From contig NZ_MLFP01000007.1 in assembly GCF_002095465.1 (NCBI RefSeq), positions 148,251-212,250 of the forward strand: a DNA stretch of 64,000 bases, in the 5' to 3' direction. How positions within the stretch are numbered: the first letter of the stretch is position 1; each line of letters starts with the position of its first letter. The notes under the pieces were generated by a model. The model made no database searches, was not told the origin of the DNA, and saw only the letters and a program-made list of their open reading frames with translations. Positions 60,490 through 64,000 of this stretch are shown in pieces. Position numbers and translations under genes: made by a program. The stretch comes from Pantoea rodasii. GTDB taxonomy: Bacteria > Pseudomonadota > Gammaproteobacteria > Enterobacterales > Enterobacteriaceae.

Positions 60490-61305
60490 TTACCAGCCTT
60501 TAACTGCACCGCCGTTGAAGATTTTGTTCGCGGCTTCAGAAACTTCATCAGACTGATATGCCTGAACAAATTTCTTCACGTTTTCCGCATCTTTATTATC
60601 TTCACGGCTGACGATCAGGTTTACGTAAGGAGAATCTTTGTCTTCAACAAAGATGCCATCTTTCGCTGGGGTCAGGCCGATTTGACTAGCGTAAGTGGTG
60701 TTGATCACAGCCAGTGCAATTTGCTGATCGTCGAGTGAACGTGGCAGCTGCGGCGCTTCCAGCTCAACAATCTTCAGGTTTTTCGGGTTCTCAACGATAT
60801 CCAGTGAGGTTGGCAGCAGGCCCACGCCATCTTTCAATTTGATCAGGCCCACTTTCTGCAGCAGCAGCAGTGAACGACCCAGGTTGGTTGGATCATTAGG
60901 GATAGCAACCTGCGCGCCGTTCTGCAGCTCATCAAGTGATTTGATTTTCTTGGAGTAGCCAGCAATCGGGTAAACAAAGGTATTCGCAACGGCAACCAGC
61001 TTGTATCCGCGATCTTTGATCTGCTGATCCAGGTAAGGTTTATGCTGGAAGGCGTTGACGTCGATATCGCCTTTGCTCAACGCTTCGTTCGGCAGCACGT
61101 AATCGTTGAAGGTCACCAGTTCAACATCCAGACCGTATTTCTCTTTAGCGACCTTAACAGCGGTTTCAGCAACCTGCTGTTCAGCACCGACAATCACACC
61201 CACTTTGATGTGGTTTGGATCTTTAGCTTTCTGATCGCATCCTGCCAGCGCAATTGCGCCAATCAGAGCACCCACAGCGGCAATCTTTTTAAATGTGAAA
61301 GACAT
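60490..61305 (-). CDS. metQ: Methionine-binding lipoprotein MetQ
   Basis: MetQ captures D- and L-methionine for the MetNI importer. The 271-residue precursor has a lipobox LAGC (Cys23) after MSFTFKKIAAVGALIGAIALAG, then the NlpA-type binding domain with HIKVGVIVGAEQQVAETA, NAFQHKPYLDQQ and VAIPNDPTNLGRSLLLLQ. It is third in the metN-metI-metQ operon, 37 bases after metI, on the minus strand. Confidence 0.97.
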   Translation of the reverse strand: MSFTFKKIAAVGALIGAIALAGCDQKAKDPNHIKVGVIVGAEQQVAETAVKVAKEKYGLDVELVTFNDYVLPNEALSKGDIDVNAFQHKPYLDQQIKDRGYKLVAVANTFVYPIAGYSKKIKSLDELQNGAQVAIPNDPTNLGRSLLLLQKVGLIKLKDGVGLLPTSLDIVENPKNLKIVELEAPQLPRSLDDQQIALAVINTTYASQIGLTPAKDGIFVEDKDSPYVNLIVSREDNKDAENVKKFVQAYQSDEVSEAANKIFNGGAVKGW

Positions 61306-61342
61306 ATCCCTTCCTTAATAGAGGACTATTGATGTTGTTTAC

Positions 61343-61996
61343 TTATTTATGGGACACAGCACGCACGATGCGGTCGCCACAGAACTGAATTAAATACACC
61401 AGAACGACCAGCAGAATCAGCACGGTATTCATTACAGTAGCGTTATAGCCGATGTAACCATACTGATAGCCAATCTGACCCAGACCGCCTGCGCCCACTG
61501 CGCCGCCCATGGCGGAGTAGCCGACCAGGGTAATCAGGGTAATTGTAGCGGCATTCACCAGACCCGGCAGGGCTTCTGGCAGCAGTACTTTGCGTACGAT
61601 CTGTAGCGGTGTAGCGCCCATCGCACGTGATGCTTCGATTAAACCGGTTGGCAGCTCAAGCAGCGCATTCTCGACCATACGCGCAATAAACGGCGCGGCG
61701 CCAACCGTCAGTGGCACGATCGCCGCCTGCAAACCAATGGAGGTGCCGACAATCATGCGCGTGAAGGGAATCATCCAGACCAGTAAGATAATAAAAGGAA
61801 TCGAACGGAAGATGTTCACCAGCGCGGACAGCACGCGATACAGCGCGCCATTGGCCAGAATCTGCCCTGGTCGGGTGACATAAAGCAGCACGCCAACCGG
61901 CAGGCCGAGTACAAAACCGAAGAAGCCGGAGACAAAGGTCATCATCAGCGTTTCCCAGACGCCACGCGTCAGTAACCACAGCATCGCTTCAGACAT
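61343..61996 (-). CDS. metI: Methionine ABC transporter permease MetI
   Basis: MetI forms the membrane channel of the methionine importer as a homodimer with two MetN. The 217-residue protein has five predicted helices and the permease EAA loop ([26 protein letters not shown]). The start at 61996 overlaps the metN stop by eight bases, so translation is coupled. Confidence 0.97.
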   Translation of the reverse strand: MSEAMLWLLTRGVWETLMMTFVSGFFGFVLGLPVGVLLYVTRPGQILANGALYRVLSALVNIFRSIPFIILLVWMIPFTRMIVGTSIGLQAAIVPLTVGAAPFIARMVENALLELPTGLIEASRAMGATPLQIVRKVLLPEALPGLVNAATITLITLVGYSAMGGAVGAGGLGQIGYQYGYIGYNATVMNTVLILLVVLVYLIQFCGDRIVRAVSHK

Positions 61997-63020
61997 AACC
62001 CAGTACCTCTACTTTCACATGATTTTCTTTCAGCCAGGCAATCGCGGCTTGTGTATCGGTTTCCGTGCCATCCATTTCGGCCAGCATGATGCCGAATTTC
62101 ACACCACCGGCGTAATCCATTTGTGCACTGATAATGTTGTTGTTGACGTTGAAGCGGCGCGCGGCTTCTGAGAGCAGCGGGGCATCCACCGATTTACCGG
62201 TGAACTCCAGGCGCAACAGCGGGACAATTTCAGCCGAGGCTTGCGGCTGCATACGCTGCTGGTAATCGTCTGGGATATCCAGATGCAACGTCGATTGGAT
62301 AAATTGCTGAGCCAGCGGCGTTTTAGGATGTGAGAACACCTCGCTGACGCTGTCTTTTTCAATCAGCTCGCCATTACTGATAACGGCAACCTGGTCGCAG
62401 ATGCGTTTCACGACATCCATTTCATGGGTGATCAGGAGAATGGTGATACCGAGGCGACGATTAATATCCTTCAGCAATTCTAAAATAGAACGCGTTGTCG
62501 CCGGATCCAGCGCGCTGGTGGCTTCATCGCACAGCAGGATTTTAGGGTTGCTCGCCAGTGCACGCGCAATAGCAACACGCTGTTTTTGACCGCCAGAAAG
62601 ATTCGCTGGCCAGCTATCGTGCTTATCCGCCAGTCCTACCAAATCCAGCAGCTCGCTTACGCGCTTTTTGATTTCTTCGCGTGACAGGTTACCCAGCTCC
62701 AGTGGCAGCGCCACATTGCCTGAAACCGTGCGTGAGTTCATCAAATTGAAGTGCTGGAAGATCATGCCAATTTGACGGCGTGCCAATGTGAGTTTTGAGG
62801 AGGAGAGGGCTGTTAAGTCCTGACCATCAACCAACACGCGGCCAGAGGTCGGACGCTCAAGTAAGTTGACGCAGCGGATGAGCGTGCTTTTACCGGCACC
62901 GGAAGAACCGATGACGCCATAAATCTGTCCAGCAGGCACATGCAGGCTGACGTTTGACAGCGCCTGGATAGTACTGGAACCCTGCTGGAACACTTTGGTA
63001 ATGTTTTCGAGTTTAATCAT
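61989..63020 (-). CDS. metN: Methionine ABC transporter ATP-binding protein MetN
   Basis: MetN is the ATPase of the importer. The 343-residue protein has Walker [10 protein letters not shown] (38-46), signature LSGGQKQR, Walker [14 protein letters not shown] and a switch His in [10 protein letters not shown]. The C-terminal NIL (ACT-like) domain (about 265-343) binds methionine and gives trans-inhibition. It is the first gene of the operon; the MetJ-box-like site lies about 80 bases upstream. Confidence 0.98.
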   Translation of the reverse strand: MIKLENITKVFQQGSSTIQALSNVSLHVPAGQIYGVIGSSGAGKSTLIRCVNLLERPTSGRVLVDGQDLTALSSSKLTLARRQIGMIFQHFNLMNSRTVSGNVALPLELGNLSREEIKKRVSELLDLVGLADKHDSWPANLSGGQKQRVAIARALASNPKILLCDEATSALDPATTRSILELLKDINRRLGITILLITHEMDVVKRICDQVAVISNGELIEKDSVSEVFSHPKTPLAQQFIQSTLHLDIPDDYQQRMQPQASAEIVPLLRLEFTGKSVDAPLLSEAARRFNVNNNIISAQMDYAGGVKFGIMLAEMDGTETDTQAAIAWLKENHVKVEVLGYV

Positions 63021-63100
63021 TAGTTTAATAGTTATCGTGTTGCGTTGTCCGTGGTGTATCGGCTTCCACGCGATGGCGCTGCGTGAAATTTGGATGGATG

Positions 63101-63121
63101 TTAAGGCATCCAGACGGCTAA
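63101..63121 (-). promoter_or_regulatory. MetJ box-like operator upstream of metN
   Basis: Two adjacent eight-base sites AGGCATCC and AGACGGCT (63105-63120) match the Met box AGACGTCT at 5 and 7 of 8 positions. MetJ binds tandem boxes with S-adenosylmethionine as corepressor, so methionine repression of metNIQ is expected. Confidence 0.7.
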
Positions 63122-63208
63122 ATCAATCGAAGTCATTCAATCTGCCATTCTCTCTATATATGCAATCATGCGATACTGTGCGGCATTATTTGCAGCAGGA
63201 GTTTCTAC

Positions 63209-63769
63209 GTGTCGAACAAAGTCCCCGCTATTTTCCTTGATCGTGATGGCACCCTGAATGTCGATCACGGTTATGTTCACGAAATCGATAATTTTGAATT
63301 CATCGACGGCACCATTGAAGCGTTACAGGCGCTGAAGAAGATGGGTTACGCGCTGGTGCTGGTGACGAATCAGTCCGGTATTGCGCGCGGCATGTTTACC
63401 GAAGACCAGTTTATGCAGCTTACGGAATGGATGGATTGGTCACTGGCGGATCGTGATGTTGATCTGGATGGCATCTATTTCTGTCCTCATCTGCCCGATG
63501 CAACAGTAGAAGAGTATCGCCAGGTGTGTGATTGCCGTAAACCGCAGCCCGGTATGCTGCTCTCTGCGCAGCAGCATCTGAACATCGATATGGCGGCTTC
63601 TTATATGGTAGGCGACAAAATAGAAGATATGCAGGCAGCGTTGGCGGCAGGTGTCGGCACTAAAGTGTTAGTTCGCTCTGGTAAGCCGGTCACTGCAGAA
63701 GGTGAAAATGCAGCCGATTGGGTGCTTAATAGCCTGTCAGAGCTGCCTGGACGCATTAAAAAGGGCTGA
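63209..63769 (+). CDS. gmhB: D-glycero-beta-D-manno-heptose-1,7-bisphosphate 7-phosphatase
   Basis: GmhB removes the 7-phosphate in ADP-heptose synthesis for the LPS inner core. The 186-residue HAD phosphatase shows the nucleophile motif DRDGT (Asp11, Asp13) in [16 protein letters not shown], motif II TNQSG, a zinc site with cysteines in [22 protein letters not shown], and motif [12 protein letters not shown]. The start is GTG 63209, with GCAGGAG upstream. It is divergent from metN and upstream of the rRNA operon, as in E. coli. Confidence 0.97.
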   Translation: MSNKVPAIFLDRDGTLNVDHGYVHEIDNFEFIDGTIEALQALKKMGYALVLVTNQSGIARGMFTEDQFMQLTEWMDWSLADRDVDLDGIYFCPHLPDATVEEYRQVCDCRKPQPGMLLSAQQHLNIDMAASYMVGDKIEDMQAALAAGVGTKVLVRSGKPVTAEGENAADWVLNSLSELPGRIKKG

Positions 63770-63784
63770 AATAGACCGCTTTGT

Positions 63785-63822
63785 GCAATTTTCAAGCGAA
63801 CGAATAAAAACTTGAAAATTGC
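63785..63822. other. 12-bp inverted repeat upstream of rrn P1
   Basis: GCAATTTTCAAG (63785-63796) and CTTGAAAATTGC (63811-63822) are perfect reverse complements with a 14-base A-rich loop. It lies 15 bases after the gmhB stop and its right arm ends two bases before the P1 -35 box, inside the expected UP element. It may be the gmhB mRNA 3' end or part of the promoter. Confidence 0.8.
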
Positions 63823-63824
63823 CC

Positions 63825-63852
63825 TTGCGCTTCCTCAGAACCTCCCTATAAT
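63825..63852 (+). promoter_or_regulatory. Ribosomal RNA operon promoter P1
   Basis: TTGCGC (63825-63830), a 16-base spacer, then TATAAT (63847-63852) followed by the GCGCCACC discriminator, as in E. coli rrn P1 promoters (CTCCCTATAATGCGCCACCACTGA). The A-rich segment upstream suits an UP element. Such promoters are repressed by DksA with ppGpp. Confidence 0.92.
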
Positions 63853-63945
63853 GCGCCACCACTGAGACGGCAAAGCGGCAACGCAGACGACTCAGCAGGG
63901 CGTGAAGAGATTCACCCCGCCGGAGAAAAACGCTGAAAAAAGTGT

Positions 63946-63973
63946 TTGACTCTGAAGGAGGAAAGCGTAATAT
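63946..63973 (+). promoter_or_regulatory. Ribosomal RNA operon promoter P2
   Basis: TTGACT (63946-63951), a 16-base spacer, then TAATAT (63968-63973) lie about 120 bases after P1. The window ends before the 16S rRNA gene, inside the leader. Confidence 0.9.
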
Positions 63974-64000
63974 ACGCCACCTCGCAACAGCAAGCTAACA

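Noticed and set aside
63770..64000. 16S rRNA gene
   Set aside because: Only the promoters and the start of the leader are inside the window; the mature 16S sequence has not begun.

Overview
This window is a contiguous stretch of core chromosome from a gamma-proteobacterium of the order Enterobacterales. Protein sequences and gene order closely follow the E. coli interval pcnB to rrsH. The differences from E. coli (no clcA, yadS, yaeI, yaeQ, nlpE or yaeF, an alginate-lyase-like gene and a GntR regulator beside cdaR, a cytochrome c gene beside tilS) together with the sequence style point to Erwiniaceae, most likely Pantoea or a near relative; that genus call is inference. No integrase, transposase, prophage, CRISPR array or tRNA gene was seen.

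Layout. (1) 1-4183, minus strand: pcnB (cut by the window edge), gluQ, dksA, then the thpR-sfsA pair. (2) 4248-15465, plus strand: hrpB, mrcB, and the ferric hydroxamate uptake locus fhuA-fhuC-fhuD-fhuB with a Fur-box-like promoter. (3) 15609-20945: hemL (minus), erpA (plus), a small secreted protein gene of unknown function, mtnN-btuF (minus) and dgt (plus). (4) 21082-27589: degP with a sigmaE-type promoter, cdaR, an alginate-lyase-family gene facing a GntR/FCD regulator, yaeH and dapD. (5) 27773-36378: glnD and map (minus), then rpsB, tsf, pyrH, frr and dxr (plus). (6) 36545-51320: the envelope and lipid A supercluster uppS-cdsA-rseP-bamA-skp-lpxD-fabZ-lpxA-lpxB-rnhB-dnaE-accA. (7) 51321-52021: a 700-base non-coding island holding 113-bp tandem repeats and a long hairpin. 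(8) 52022-63769: ldcC, yaeR, tilS, a small cytochrome c, rof-yaeP, arfB, proS, trmO-rcsF, metNIQ and gmhB. (9) 63770-64000: the P1/P2 promoter region of an rRNA operon whose 16S gene lies just beyond the edge.

How the genes work together: one long run makes envelope components (undecaprenyl diphosphate, CDP-diglyceride, BamA and Skp for outer membrane proteins, LpxD/A/B and FabZ for lipid A and fatty acids), with RseP and DegP as the sigmaE stress arm and RcsF as an outer membrane stress sensor. A second theme is translation and RNA: RpsB, Tsf, Frr, Map, ProS, TilS, GluQ-RS, TrmO, ArfB, PcnB and Rof. A third is uptake: FhuABCD for hydroxamate siderophores, BtuF for cobalamin, MetNIQ for methionine.

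A striking property of the sequence is that nine genes (pcnB, hrpB, fhuB, degP, the GntR gene, map, skp, rnhB, arfB) each carry a one-base frameshift, eight of them in short homopolymer runs. Several are essential or highly conserved and are intact either side of the slip, so residual assembly or sequencing error is the most economical explanation; these entries give the full corrected span. I did not find a convincing undescribed multi-gene system. The best candidates for new biology are the accA-ldcC repeat array with its terminal hairpin and the alginate-lyase/GntR pair.
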